Source: Ptiloglossa arizonensis
Taxonomy: Eukaryota > Arthropoda > Insecta > Hymenoptera > Colletidae
NCBI RefSeq assembly: GCF_051014685.1
Contig: NC_135061.1
Coordinates: 310,001 to 374,000 of the forward strand
Direction of reading: 5' to 3'
Length of the DNA stretch: 64,000 nt
Positions 1 through 14,035 of this stretch are shown piece after piece. Made by a program: the position numbers and the translations under genes. The stretch's first letter is position 1, and each line of letters opens with the position of its first letter. The notes below the pieces were generated by a model. That model ran no database searches and was not told the DNA's origin. It was given only the letters and a program-made list of their open reading frames with translations.

Positions 1-3000
1 GTTATACGTTATACGTTATATGTTATACGGCATAAGTTCTAGGATATGCGTTATAGATTATATGTTATACGTTATACGTTATACGTTATACGTTATACGT
101 TATACGTTATACGTTACACAGTATACTTTTTATACGTTATCCGTTATACGTTATACGTTATACTTTATACGTTATACGTTATACGTTATACGTATTACGT
201 TATACGTTATACGTTATACGTTATACGTTATACGTTATACGTTATACGTTATACGTTATACGTTATACGTTATACGTTATACGTTATACGTTATACGTTA
301 TTTGTTATAGTTATACGTTATACGTTATACTATACGTTATACGTTATACGTTATACGTTATACGTTATACGTTATACGTTATACGTTATACGTTATACGT
401 TATACGTTATACGTTATACGTTATACGTTATAGCGTTATACGTTATACGTTATACGTTATTACGTTATACGTTATACGTTATACGTTATACGTTAACGTT
501 ATACGTTATACGTTTATACGTTATACGTTATACGTTATACGTTATACTTTATACGTTATACGTTATACGTTATACGTTATACGTTATACGTTATACGTTA
601 TAGCGTTATACGTTCGTTTACGTTATACGTTATACGTTATACGTTATACGTTATACGTTATACGTATACGTTATACGTTATACGTTATACGTTATACGTT
701 ATACGTTGTACGTTATACGTTATACGTTATACGTTATACGTTATACGTTATCCGTTATACGTATTACGTTATACGTTATACGTTATACGTTATACGTTAT
801 ACGTTATACGTTATACGTTATCGTTATACGTTATTACGTTATACGTTATACGTTATACGTTATACGTTATACGTTATACGTTATACGTTATACGTTATAC
901 GTATTACGTTATACGTTATACGTTATACGTTATACGTTATACGTTATACGTATTATCGTTATACGTTATACGTATTACGTTATACGTTATACGTTATACG
1001 TTTATACGTTATACGTTATACGTTATACGTTATACGTTATACGTTATACCTTATACGTTATACGTTATGCGTTACTCGTTGTACGTTATTCGGTATACGA
1101 TATACGAAATACGTTACACGTTATCCGTTATACGTTATACGTTATACGTTATACGTTCTACGTTATACGTTATACGTTATACGTTATACGTTATACGTTA
1201 TCGTTATACGTTATACTTTATACGTTATACGTTTATACGTTATACGTTATACGTTATACGTTATACGTTATACGTTATACGTTTATACGTTATACGTTAT
1301 ACGTATTACGTATACGTTATACGTATACGTTATAAGTTATACGTTATACCTTATACGTTATACGTTATGCGTTACTCGTTGTACGTTATACGGTATACGA
1401 TATACGATATACGTTACACGTTATCCGTTATACGTTATACGTTATACGTTATACGTTCTACGTTATACGTTATACGTTATACGTTATACGTTATACGTTA
1501 TACGTTATACGTTATACGTTATACGTTATACGTTATACGTTATACGTTATTTGTTATAGGTTATACGTTATACGTTATACGTTATACGTTATACGTTATA
1601 CGTTATACGTTATACGTTTACGTTATACGTTATACGTTATACGTTATACGTTTATACGTATTACGTTATACGTTATACGTTATACGTTATACGTTATACG
1701 TTCTACGTTATACGTTATACGTTATACGTTATACGTTATACGTTATACGTTATACTTTATACGTTATACGTTATACGTTATACGTTATACGTTATACGTT
1801 ATACATTATACGTTATACGTTATACGTTGTACGTTATACGTTATACGTTATACGTTATTCGTTATACATCATACGTTATACCGTATACGTCATAGGATAA
1901 GCGTTATACGTTATACGTTATACGTTATACGTTATACGTTATACGTTATACGGTATACGCTTTACGTTATACGTTATACCTTATACGTTATACGTTATAC
2001 GTTATACGCTATACGTTATACGTTATACGTTATACGTTATAGCGTTATACGTTATACGTTATACGTTATACGTTATACGTTATACGTTATACGTTATACG
2101 TTATACGTTATACGTTATACGTTATACGTTATACGTTATACGTTATACGGTATACGTCATAGGATAAGCGTTATACGTTATACGTTATAGGTTATACGTT
2201 ATACGTTATACGTTATACGTTATACGTTATACGTTATACGTTATACGTTATACGTTATACGTTATACGTTTATATCCTTATTACGTTATACGTTATACGT
2301 TATACGTTATTCAGCATAAGTTCTAGGATATGCGTTATACATTATATTTTATACGTTATACGTTAAACGTTATACGTTATACGTTATACGTTATACGTTA
2401 TACGTTATACGTTCTACGTTATACGTTATACGTTATACGTTATACGTTTATACGTTATACGTTATACGTTATACGTATTACGTTATACGTTATACGTTAT
2501 ACGTTATAAGTTATACGTTATACCTTATACGTTATACGTTATGCGTTACTCGTTGTACGTTATTACGGTATACGATATACGATATACGTTAGCACGTTAT
2601 CCGTTATACGTTATATCGTTATACGTTATACGTTCTACGTTATACGTTATACGTTATACGTTATACGTTCTACGTTATACGTTATACGTTATACGTTATA
2701 CGTTATACGTTATACGTTATACGTTATACGTTATACGTTATACGTTATACGTTATACGTTATTTGTTATAGGTTATACGTTATACGTTATACGTTATACG
2801 TTATACGTTCTACGTTATACGTTATACGTTATTACGTTATACGTTATACGTTATACGTTATAACGTTATACGTTATACGTTATACGTTATACGTTATACG
2901 TTATTTGTTATAGGTTATACGTTATACGTTATACGTTATACGTTATAACGTTATACGTTTATACGTTATACGTTATACGTTATACGTTATACGTTATACC

Positions 3001-4159
3001 TTATACGTTATACGTTATACGTTATACGTTTATTCAGCATAAGTTCTAGGATATGCGTTATACATTATATTTTATACGTTATACGTTAAACGTTATACGT
3101 TATAACGATATACGTTATACGCTATACGTTATACGTTATACGTTACACGTTATACGTTATACGGTATACGTTATACGTTATACGTATACGATATACGTTA
3201 TGCGTTATACGTTATACGTTATACGTTATACGTTATATGTATTACGTTATAAGGTTATACGTTATAACGTTATAGGTTATACTTATACGTTATACGTTAT
3301 ACATTATACGTTTATACGTTATACGTTCTACGTTATACGTTATACGTTATACGTTATACGTTATACGTTATACGTTATACGTTATACGTTATACGTTATA
3401 TACGTTTATACGTTATACGTTATACGTTATACGTTATACGTTATACGTTATACGTTATACGTTATACGTTATACGTTATACGTTATACGTTATACGTTAT
3501 ACGTTATACGTTATACGTTATACGGTATACGTCATAGGATAAGCGTTATACGTTATACGTTATAGGTTATACGTTATACGTTATACGTTATACGATATAC
3601 GTTATACGCTATACGTTATACGTTATACGTTACACGTTATACGTTATATACGGTATACGTTATACGTTATACGTTATACGTTATACGTTATGCGTTATAC
3701 GTTATACGTTATACGTTATACGTTATATGTATTACGTTATAGGTTATTACGTTATAACGTTATAGGTTATACGTTATACGTTATACGTTATACATTATAC
3801 GTTATACGTTATACGTTGTACGTTATACGTTATACGTTATACGTTATTCGTTATACATCATAACGTTATACCGTATACGTCATAGGATAAGCGTTATACG
3901 TTATACGTTATACGTTATACGTTATACGTTATACGTTATTACGGTATACGACGCTTTACGTTATACGTTATACGTTATACGTTATACGTTATAGCGTTAT
4001 ACGCTATACCGTTATACGTTATACGTTACTATACGGTTATACGTTATACGTTATACGTTATACGTTATACGTTATACGTTATACGTTATACGTTATACGT
4101 TATACGTTATACGTTATACGTTATACGGGTATATCGTTATACGTTATACGTTATACGTT
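1..4159 (-). repeat. Left arm: 7-bp satellite in reversed orientation, indel-rich
   Basis: The unit reads CGTTATA on the + strand, the reverse complement of the unit found in the rest of the window. Rare landmarks occur in mirrored order relative to the right arm. A tags lie at 29-50, 2312-2334 and 3035-3057, matching 8247, 5986 and 5271. B tags end at 1903, 2170, 3545 and 3893, matching 6413, 6147, 4788 and 4443. The sums of paired coordinates stay between 8297 and 8336, close to twice the fold at 4160. Unlike the right arm, this arm has frequent 1-nt insertions and deletions (for example CGTTATTACG, CGTTTATACG, TATAGCGTTATA), so the 7-nt phase changes every few dozen bases. I see no gene. 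The open frames in this arm are the stop-free 7-mer, interrupted wherever an indel changes register. Confidence 0.93.
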
Positions 4160-4169
4160 AAACGTATAA
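4151..4169. other. Inversion junction (fold axis) of a 4.1-kb palindrome
   Basis: Unit orientation switches here from TTATACG to CGTATAA. The nine bases 4151-4159 are the exact reverse complement of 4161-4169, leaving a single A at 4160 as the axis. The two arms join with effectively no spacer and no foreign sequence. No recombinase site, transposon end or other junction motif is visible. A near-zero spacer is what a foldback or hairpin-derived read gives, and also what a true hairpin end copied into a linear record would give. Confidence 0.9.
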
Positions 4170-5460
4170 CGTATAACGTATAACGTATAACGTATAACGT
4201 ATAACGTATAACGTATAACGTATAACGTATAACGTATAACGTATAACGTATAACGTATAACGTATAACGTATAACGTATAACGTATAACGTATAACGTAT
4301 AACGTATAACGTATAACGTATAACGTATAACGTATAGCGTATAACGTATAACGTATAACGTATAAGGTATAACGTATAACGTAAAGCGTATACCGTATAA
4401 CGTATAACGTATAACGTATAACGTATAACGTATAACGTATAACGCTTATCCTATGACGTATACGGTATAACGTATGATGTATAACGAATAACGTATAACG
4501 TATAACGTATAACGTACAACGTATAACGTATAACGTATAATGTATAACGTATAAGCGTATAACGTATAACCTATAACGTATAACGTATAACCTATAACGT
4601 AATACATATAACGTATAACGTATAACGTATAACGTATAACGCATAACGTATAACGTATAACGTATAACGTATAACGTATACCGTATAACGTATAACGTGT
4701 AACGTATAACGTATAACGTATAGCGTAATAACGTATATCGTATAACGTATAACGTATAACGTATAACCTATAACGTATAACGTATAACGCTTATCCTATG
4801 ACGTATACCGTATAACGTATAACGTATAACGTATAACGTATAACGTATAACGTATAACGTATAACGTATAACGTATAACGTATAACGTATAACGTATAAC
4901 GTATAACGTATAACGTATAACGTATAACGTATAACGTATAACGTATAACGTATAACGTATAACGTATAACGTATAACGTATAACGTATAACGTATAACGT
5001 AGAACGTATAACGTATAACGTATAATGTATAACGTATAACGTATAACGTATAACCTATAACGTATAACGTATAACCTATAACGTAATACATATAACGTAT
5101 AACGTATAACGTATAACGTATAACGCATAACGTATATCGTATAACGTATAACGTATAACGTATACCGTATAACGTATAACGTGTAACGTATAACGTATAA
5201 CGTATAGCGTATAACGTATATCGTATAACGTATAACGTTTAACGTATAACGTATAAAATATAATGTATAACGCATATCCTAGAACTTATGCTGAATAACG
5301 TATAACGTATAACGTATAACGTATAAGGTATAACGTATAACGTATAACGTATAACGTATAACGTATAACGTATAACGTATAACGTATAACGTATAACGTA
5401 TAACGTATAACCTATAACAAATAACGTATAACGTATAACGTATAACGTATAACGTATAAA
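4161..5460 (+). repeat. Junction-proximal right arm with residual phase slips
   Basis: This is the only part of the right arm before 29.3 kb where I find unit-breaking indels. There is an extra G near 4554, an extra A near 4727-4730 (TAGCGTAATAACG in place of TAGCGTATAACG) and an extra A near 5458-5460. B tags at 4443 and 4788 and the A tag at 5271 fall at residues 5, 0 and 0 mod 7. From 5986 onward the residue is constant at 1. The extra A near 4727 has no counterpart in the mirrored left arm, so at least this one is private to one arm. That fits reduced base accuracy next to the fold. Confidence 0.75.
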
Positions 5461-7199
5461 CGTATAACGTATAACGTATAACGTATAACGTATAACGTAT
5501 AACGTATAACGTAGAACGTATAACGTATAACGTATAACGTATAACGTATAACCTATAACAAATAACGTATAACGTATAACGTATAACGTATAACGTATAA
5601 CGTATAACGTATAACGTATAACGTATAACGTATAACGTATAACGTATAACGTAGAACGTATAACGTATAACGTATAACGTATAACGTAGAACGTATAACG
5701 TATAACGTATAACGTATAACGGATAACGTGTAACGTATATCGTATATCGTATACCGTATAACGTACAACGAGTAACGCATAACGTATAACGTATAAGGTA
5801 TAACGTATAACTTATAACGTATAACGTATAACGTATAACGTAATACGTATAACGTATAACGTATAACGTATAACGTATAACGTATAACGTATAACGTATA
5901 ACGTAGAACGTATAACGTATAACGTATAACGTATAACGTATAACGTATAACGTTTAACGTATAACGTATAAAATATAATGTATAACGCATATCCTAGAAC
6001 TTATGCTGAATAACGTATAACGTATAACGTATAACGTATAAGGTATAACGTATAACGTATAACGTATAACGTATAACGTATAACGTATAACGTATAACGT
6101 ATAACGTATAACGTATAACGTATAACCTATAACGTATAACGTATAACGCTTATCCTATGACGTATACCGTATAACGTATAACGTATAACGTATAACGTAT
6201 AACGTATAACGTATAACGTATAACGTATAACGTATAACGTATAACGTATAACGTATAACGTATAACGTATAACGTATAACGTATAACGTATAACGTATAA
6301 CGTATAGCGTATAACGTATAACGTATAACGTATAAGGTATAACGTATAACGTAAAGCGTATACCGTATAACGTATAACGTATAACGTATAACGTATAACG
6401 TATAACGTATAACGCTTATCCTATGACGTATACGGTATAACGTATGATGTATAACGAATAACGTATAACGTATAACGTATAACGTACAACGTATAACGTA
6501 TAACGTATAATGTATAACGTATAACGTATAACGTATAACGTATAACGTATAACGTATAAAGTATAACGTATAACGTATAACGTATAACGTATAACGTATA
6601 ACGTATAACGTAGAACGTATAACGTATAACGTATAACGTATAACGTATAACGTAATACGTATAACGTATAACGTATAACGTATAACGTATAACGTATAAC
6701 GTATAACGTATAACGTATAACGTATAACGTATAACGTATAACGTATAACGTATAACCTATAACAAATAACGTATAACGTATAACGTATAACGTATAACGT
6801 ATAACGTATAACGTATAACGTATAACGTATAACGTATAACGTATAACGTATAACGTAGAACGTATAACGTATAACGTATAACGTATAACGGATAACGTGT
6901 AACGTATATCGTATATCGTATACCGTATAACGTACAACGAGTAACGCATAACGTATAACGTATAAGGTATAACGTATAACTTATAACGTATAACGTATAA
7001 CGTATAACGTAATACGTATAACGTATAACGTATAACGTATAACGTATAACGTATAACGTATAACGTATAACGTATAACGTATAAAGTATAACGTATAACG
7101 TATAACGTATAACGTATAACGTATAACGTATAACGTAGAACGTATAACGTATAACGTATAACGTATAACGGATAACGTGTAACGTATTTCGTATATCGT

Positions 7200-9226
7200 A
7201 TACCGAATAACGTACAACGAGTAACGCATAACGTATAACGTATAAGGTATAACGTATAACGTATAACGTATAACGTATAACGTATAACGTATAACGTATA
7301 ACGTATAACGTATAACGTAATACGTATAACGTATAACGTATAACGTATAACGTATAACGTATAACGTATAACGTATAACGTATAACGTAATACGTATAAC
7401 GTATAACGTATAACGTATAACGTATAACGTATAACGTATAACGTATAACGTATAACGTATAACGTATAACGTATAACGTATAACGTATAACGTATAACGT
7501 ATAACGTATAACGTATAACGTATAACGTAATACGTATAACGGATAACGTATAACGTATAACGTATAACGTATAACGTATAACGTACAACGTATAACGTAT
7601 AACGTATAACGTATAACGTATAACGTAATACGTATAACGTATAACGTATAACGTATAACGTATAACGTTTAACGTACAACGTATAACGTATAACGTATAA
7701 CGTATAACGTATAACGTATAACGTATAACGTATAACGTATAAAGTATAACGTATAACGTATAACGTATAACGTATAACGTATAACGTATAACGTATAACG
7801 TAGAACGTATAACGTATAACGTATAACGTATAACGTATAACGTAATACGTATAACGTATAACGTATAACGTATAACGTATAACGTATAACGTATAACGTA
7901 TAACGTATAACGTATAACGTATAACGTAATACGTATAACGTATAACGTATAACGTATAACGTATAATGTATAACGTATAACGTATAACCTATAACAAATA
8001 ACGTATAACGTATAACGTATAACGTATAACGTATAACGTATAACGTATAACGTATAACGTATAACGTATAACGTATAACGTATAACGTATAACGTATAAC
8101 GTAATACGTATAACGTATAACGTATAACGTATAAAGTATAACGTATAACGTATAACGGATAACGTATAAAGTATACTGTGTAACGTATAACGTATAACGT
8201 ATAACGTATAACGTATAACGTATAACGTATAACATATAATCTATAACGCATATCCTAGAACTTATGCCGTATAACATATAACGTATAACGTATAACGTAT
8301 AACGTATAACGTATAACGTATAACGTATAACGTATAACGTATAACGTATAGCGTATAACGTATAACGTATAACGTATAACGTATAACGTATAACGTATAA
8401 CGTATAACGTATAACGTATAACGTATAACGTATAACGTATAACGTATAACGTATAACGTATAACGTATAACGTATAACGTAATACGTATAACGTATAACG
8501 TATAACGTATAACGTATAACGTATAACGTATAACGTATAACGTATAACGTATAACGTATAACGTATAACGTATAACGTATAACGTATAACGTATAACGTA
8601 TAACGTATAACGTAATACGTATAACGGATAACGTATAACGTATAACGTATAACGTATAACGTATAACGTACAACGTATAACGTATAACGTATAACGTATA
8701 ACGTATAACGTAATACGTATAACGTATAACGTATAACGTATAACGTATAACGTTTAACGTACAACGTATAACGTATAACGTATAACGTATAACGTATAAC
8801 GTATAACGTATAACGTATAACGTATAAAGTATAACGTATAACGTATAACGTATAACGTATAACGTATAACGTATAACGTAGAACGTATAACGTATAACGT
8901 ATAACGTATAACGTATAACGTAATACGTATAACGTATAACGTATAACGTATAACGTATAACGTATAACGTATAACGTATAACGTATAACGTATAACGTAT
9001 AACGTAATACGTATAACGTATAACGTATAACGTATAACGTATAACGTATAACGTAATACGTATAACGTATAACGTATAACGTATAAAGTATAACGTATAA
9101 CGTATAACGGATAACGTATAACGTATACTGTGTAACGTATAACGTATAACGTATAACGTATAACGTATAACGTATAACGTATAACGTATAACATATAATC
9201 TATAACGCATATCCTAGAACTTATGC
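7200..9226 (+). repeat. About 1-kb tandem duplication ending in A2 tags
   Basis: Two neighbouring blocks share the landmark order CGTTTAA-CGTACAA (7666 and 8751, 1085 bp apart), then AGTATAA, CGTAGAA, CGTAATA, and an A2 tag (8247 and 9206, 959 bp apart). The second copy is 126 bp, or 18 units, shorter between these landmarks. A third copy of the same order lies at 19454-20069. The outer limits are approximate, because flanking consensus units cannot be assigned to either copy. Confidence 0.7.
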
Positions 9227-11869
9227 CGTATAACATATAACGTATAACGTATAACGTATAACGTATAACGTATAACGTATAACGTATAACGAATAACGTA
9301 TAACGTATAACGTATAACGTATAACGTATAACGTATAACGTATAACGTATAACGTATAACGTATAACGTATAACGTATAACGTATAACGTATAACGTATA
9401 ACGTATAACGTATAACGTATAACGTATAACGTATAACGTATAACGTATAACGTATAACGTATAACGTATAACGTATAACGTATAACGTATAACCTATAAC
9501 GTATAACGTATAACGCTTATCCTATGACGTATACCGTATAACGTATAACGTATAACGTATAACGTACAACGTATAACGTATAACGTATAACGTATAACGT
9601 ATAACGTATAACGTATAACGTATAACGTATAAAGTATAACGTATAACGTATAACGTATAACGTATAACGTATAACGTATAACGTAGAACGTATAACGTAT
9701 AACGTATAATGTATAACGTATAACGTAATACGTATAACGTATAACGTATAACGTATAACGTATAACGTATAACGTATAACGTATAACGTATAACGTATAA
9801 CGTATAACGTATAACGTATAACGTAGAACGTATAACGTATAACGTATAATGTATAACGTATAACGTATAACGTATAACCTATAACGTATAACGTATAACC
9901 TATAACGTAATACATATAACGTATAACGTATAACGTATAACGTATAACGCATAACGTATATCGTATAACGTATAACGTATAACGTATACCGTATAACGTA
10001 TAACGTGTAACGTATAACGTATAACGTATAGCGTATAACGTATATCGTATAACGTATAACGTTTAACGTATAACGTATAAAATATAATGTATAACGCATA
10101 TCCTAGAACTTATGCTGAATAACGTATAACGTATAACGTATAACGTATAAGGTATAACGTATAACGTATAACGTATAACGTATAACGTATAACGTATAAC
10201 GTATAACGTATAACGTATAACGTATAACGTATAACCTATAACGTATAACGTATAACGCTTATCCTATGACGTATACCGTATAACGTATAACGTATAACGT
10301 ATAACGTATAACGTATAACGTATAACGTATAACGTATAACGTATAACGTATAACGTATAACGTATAACGTATAACGTATAACGTATAACGTATAACGTAT
10401 AACGTATAACGTATAACGTATAACGTATAGCGTATAACGTATAACGTATAACGTATAAGGTATAACGTATAACGTAAAGCGTATACCGTATAACGTATAA
10501 CGTATAACGTATAACGTATAACGTATAACGTATAACGCTTATCCTATGACGTATACGGTATAACGTATGATGTATAACGAATAACGTATAACGTATAACG
10601 TATAACGTACAACGTATAACGTATAACGTATAATGTATAACGTATAACGTATAACGTATAACCTATAACGTATAACGTATAACCTATAACGTAATACATA
10701 TAACGTATAACGTATAACGTATAACGTATAACGCATAACGTATAACGTATAACGTATAACGTATAACGTATACCGTATAACGTATAACGTGTAACGTATA
10801 ACGTATAACGTATAGCGTATAACGTATATCGTATAACGTATAACGTTTAACGTATAACGTATAACCTATAACGTATAACGTATAACCTATAACGTAATAC
10901 ATATAACGTATAACGTATAACGTATAACGTATAACGCATAACGTATAACGTATAACGTATAACGTATAACGTATACCGTATAACGTATAACGTATAACGT
11001 ATAACGTATAACGTATAACCTATAACGTATAACGTATAACGCTTATCCTATGACGTATACCGTATAACGTATAACGTATAACGTATAACGTATAACGTAT
11101 AACGTATAACGTATAACGTATAACGTATAACGTATAACGTATAACGTATAACGTATAACGTATAACGTATAACGTATAACGTATAACGTATAACGTATAA
11201 CGTATAACGTATAGCGTATAACGTATAACGTATAACGTATAAGGTATAACGTATAACGTAAAGCGTATACCGTATAACGTATAACGTATAACGTATAACG
11301 TATAACGTATAACGTATAACGCTTATCCTATGACGTATACGGTATAACGTATGATGTATAACGAATAACGTATAACGTATAACGTATAACGTACAACGTA
11401 TAACGTATAACGTATAATGTATAACGTATAACGTATAACGTATAACCTATAACGTATAACGTATAACCTATAACGTAATACATATAACGTATAACGTATA
11501 ACGTATAACGTATAACGCATAACGTATAACGTATAACGTATAACGTATAACGTATACCGTATAACGTATAACGTGTAACGTATAACGTATAACGTATAGC
11601 GTATAACGTATATCGTATAACGTATAACGTTTAACGTATAACGTATAACGTTTAACGTATAACGTATAAAATATAATGTATAACGCATATCCTAGAACTT
11701 ATGCTGAATAACGTATAACGTATAACGTATAACGTATAAGGTATAACGTATAACGTATAACGTATAACGTATAACGTATAACGTATAACGTATAACGTAT
11801 AACGTAATACGTATAACGTATAACGTATAACGTATAACGTATAACGTATAACGTATAACGTATAACGTA

Positions 11870-14035
11870 TAACGTAATACGTATAACGTATAACGTATAA
11901 CGTATAACGTATAATGTATAACGTATAACGTATAACCTATAACTAAAAACGTATAACGTATAACGTAATACGTATAACGTATAACGTATAACGTATAACG
12001 TATAACGTATAACGTATAACGTATAACGTATAACGTATAACGTAATACGTATAACGTATAACGTATAACGTATAACGTATAACGTATAACGTATAACGTA
12101 TAACGTATAACGTATAACGTATACCGTATAACGTATAACGTATAACGTATAACGTATAACGTATAACGTATAACGTATAACGTATAACGTATAACGTAAT
12201 ACGTATAACGTATAACGTATAACGTATAACGTATAACGTATAACGTATAACGTATAACGTATAGCGTATTACGTATAACCTATAACATATAACGTATAAC
12301 GTATAACGTATAACGTATAACGTATAACGTATAACGTGTAACGTATAACGTATAACGTATAACGTATAACGTATAACGTAATACGTATAACGTATAACGT
12401 ATAACGTATAACGTGTAATGTATAACGTATAACGTATAACCTATAACTAATAACGTATAACGTATAACGTAATACGTATAACGTATAACGTATAACGTAT
12501 AACGTATAACGTATAACGTATAACGTAATACGTATAACGGATAACGTATAACGTATAACGTATAACGTATAACGTATAACGTACAACGTATAACTTATAA
12601 CGTATAACGTATAACGTATAACGTAATACGTATAACGTATAACGTATAACGTATAACGTATAACGTATAACGTACAACGTATAACGTATAACGTATAACG
12701 TATAACGTATAACGTATAACGTATAACGTATAACGTATAAAGTATAACGTATAACGTATAACGTATAACGTATAACGTATAACGTATAACGTAGAACGTA
12801 TAACGTATAACGTATAACGTATAACGTATAACGTAATACGTATAACGTATAACGTATAACGTATAACGTATAACGTATAACGTATAACGTATAACGTATA
12901 ACGTATAACGTATAACGTATAACGTATAACGTATAACGTATAACGTATAACGTATAACGTATAACGTATAACGTATAACGTATAACGTATAACGTGTAAC
13001 GTATAACGTATAACGTATAACGTATAACGTATAACGTATAACGTATAACGTATAACGTATAACGTAATACGTATAACGTATAACGTATAACGTATAACGT
13101 ATAATGTATAACGTATAACGTATAACCTATAACTAAAAACGTATAACGTATAACGTAATACGTATAACGTATAACGTATAACGTATAACGTATAACGTAT
13201 AACGTATAACGTATAACGTATAACGTATAACGTAATACGTATAACGTATAACGTATAACGTATAACGTATAACGTATAACGTATAACGTATAACGTATAA
13301 CGTATAACGTATACCGTATAACGTATAACGTATAACGTATAACGTATAACGTATAACGTATAACGTATAACGTATAACGTATAACGTAATACGTATAACG
13401 TATAACGTATAACGTATAACGTATAACGTATAACGTATAACGTATAACGTATAGCGTATTACGTATAACCTATAACGTATAACGTATAACGTATAACGTA
13501 TAACGTATAACGTATAACGTATAACGTGTAACGTATAACGTATAACGTATAACGTATAACGTATAACGTAATACGTATAACGTATAACGTATAACGTATA
13601 ACGTGTAATGTATAACGTATAACGTATAACCTATAACTAATAACGTATAACGTATAACGTAATACGTATAACGTATAACGTATAACGTATAACGTATAAC
13701 GTATAACGTATAACGTAATACGTATAACGGATAACGTATAACGTATAACGTATAACGTATAACGTATAACGTACAACGTATAACTTATAACATATAACGT
13801 ATAACGTATAACGTAATACGTATAACGTATAACGTATAACGTATAACGTATAACGTATAACGTACAACGTATAACGTATAACGTATAACGTATAACGTAT
13901 AACGTATAACGTATAACGTATAACGTATAAAGTATAACGTATAACGTATAACGTATAACGTATAACGTATAACGTATAACGTAGAACGTATAACGTATAA
14001 CGTATAACGTATAACGTATAACGTAATACGTATAA
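11870..14035 (+). repeat. 1190-bp tandem duplication
   Basis: Rare variants repeat at exactly 1190 bp (170 units). The private pair CTATAACTAAAAACG ends at 11950 and 13140, AGTATAA lies near 12740 and 13930, CGTAGAA at 12791 and 13981, and CGTAATA near 12832 and 14022. The copies differ by substitutions: 12592-12610 reads CTTATAACG where the second copy has CTTATAACATATAACG. Beyond about 14030 the copies diverge, because the first runs into consensus units and a CGTGTAA at about 12994 while the second has a CGTAATA near 14087. Confidence 0.8.

Noticed and set aside
46..1900. Plus-strand open frames in the left arm
   Set aside because: They are the same repeat in inverted orientation. They overlap each other in different frames and end where 1-nt indels or variant units create a stop.
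4151..4169. Hairpin telomere or replication origin at the fold
   Set aside because: No unique resolution site or neighbouring gene is visible, and the unequal accuracy of the two arms is better explained by a foldback read. It is kept only as an alternative to test.
5986..6010. Transposon end or insertion at the A tag
   Set aside because: The tag occupies exactly three units in register, can be derived from the monomer by substitutions, and shows no target-site duplication or coding sequence between copies.
5986..6010. Intrinsic terminator or tRNA-like hairpin at the A tag
   Set aside because: The inverted arms are only 5 bp, with no following T run and no tRNA box sequences.
5986..6010. 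CENP-B box
   Set aside because: The tag lacks the TTCG and CGGG elements of the known CENP-B box consensus.
6416..8251. 611-codon open frame on the minus strand, and similar frames throughout
   Set aside because: It is stop-free because TTATACG has no stop codon in any frame. All three minus-strand frames give the same permuted 7-residue repeat, there is no codon-use or ribosome-site signal, and starts arise only from variant units such as GCATAA or ACATATA.
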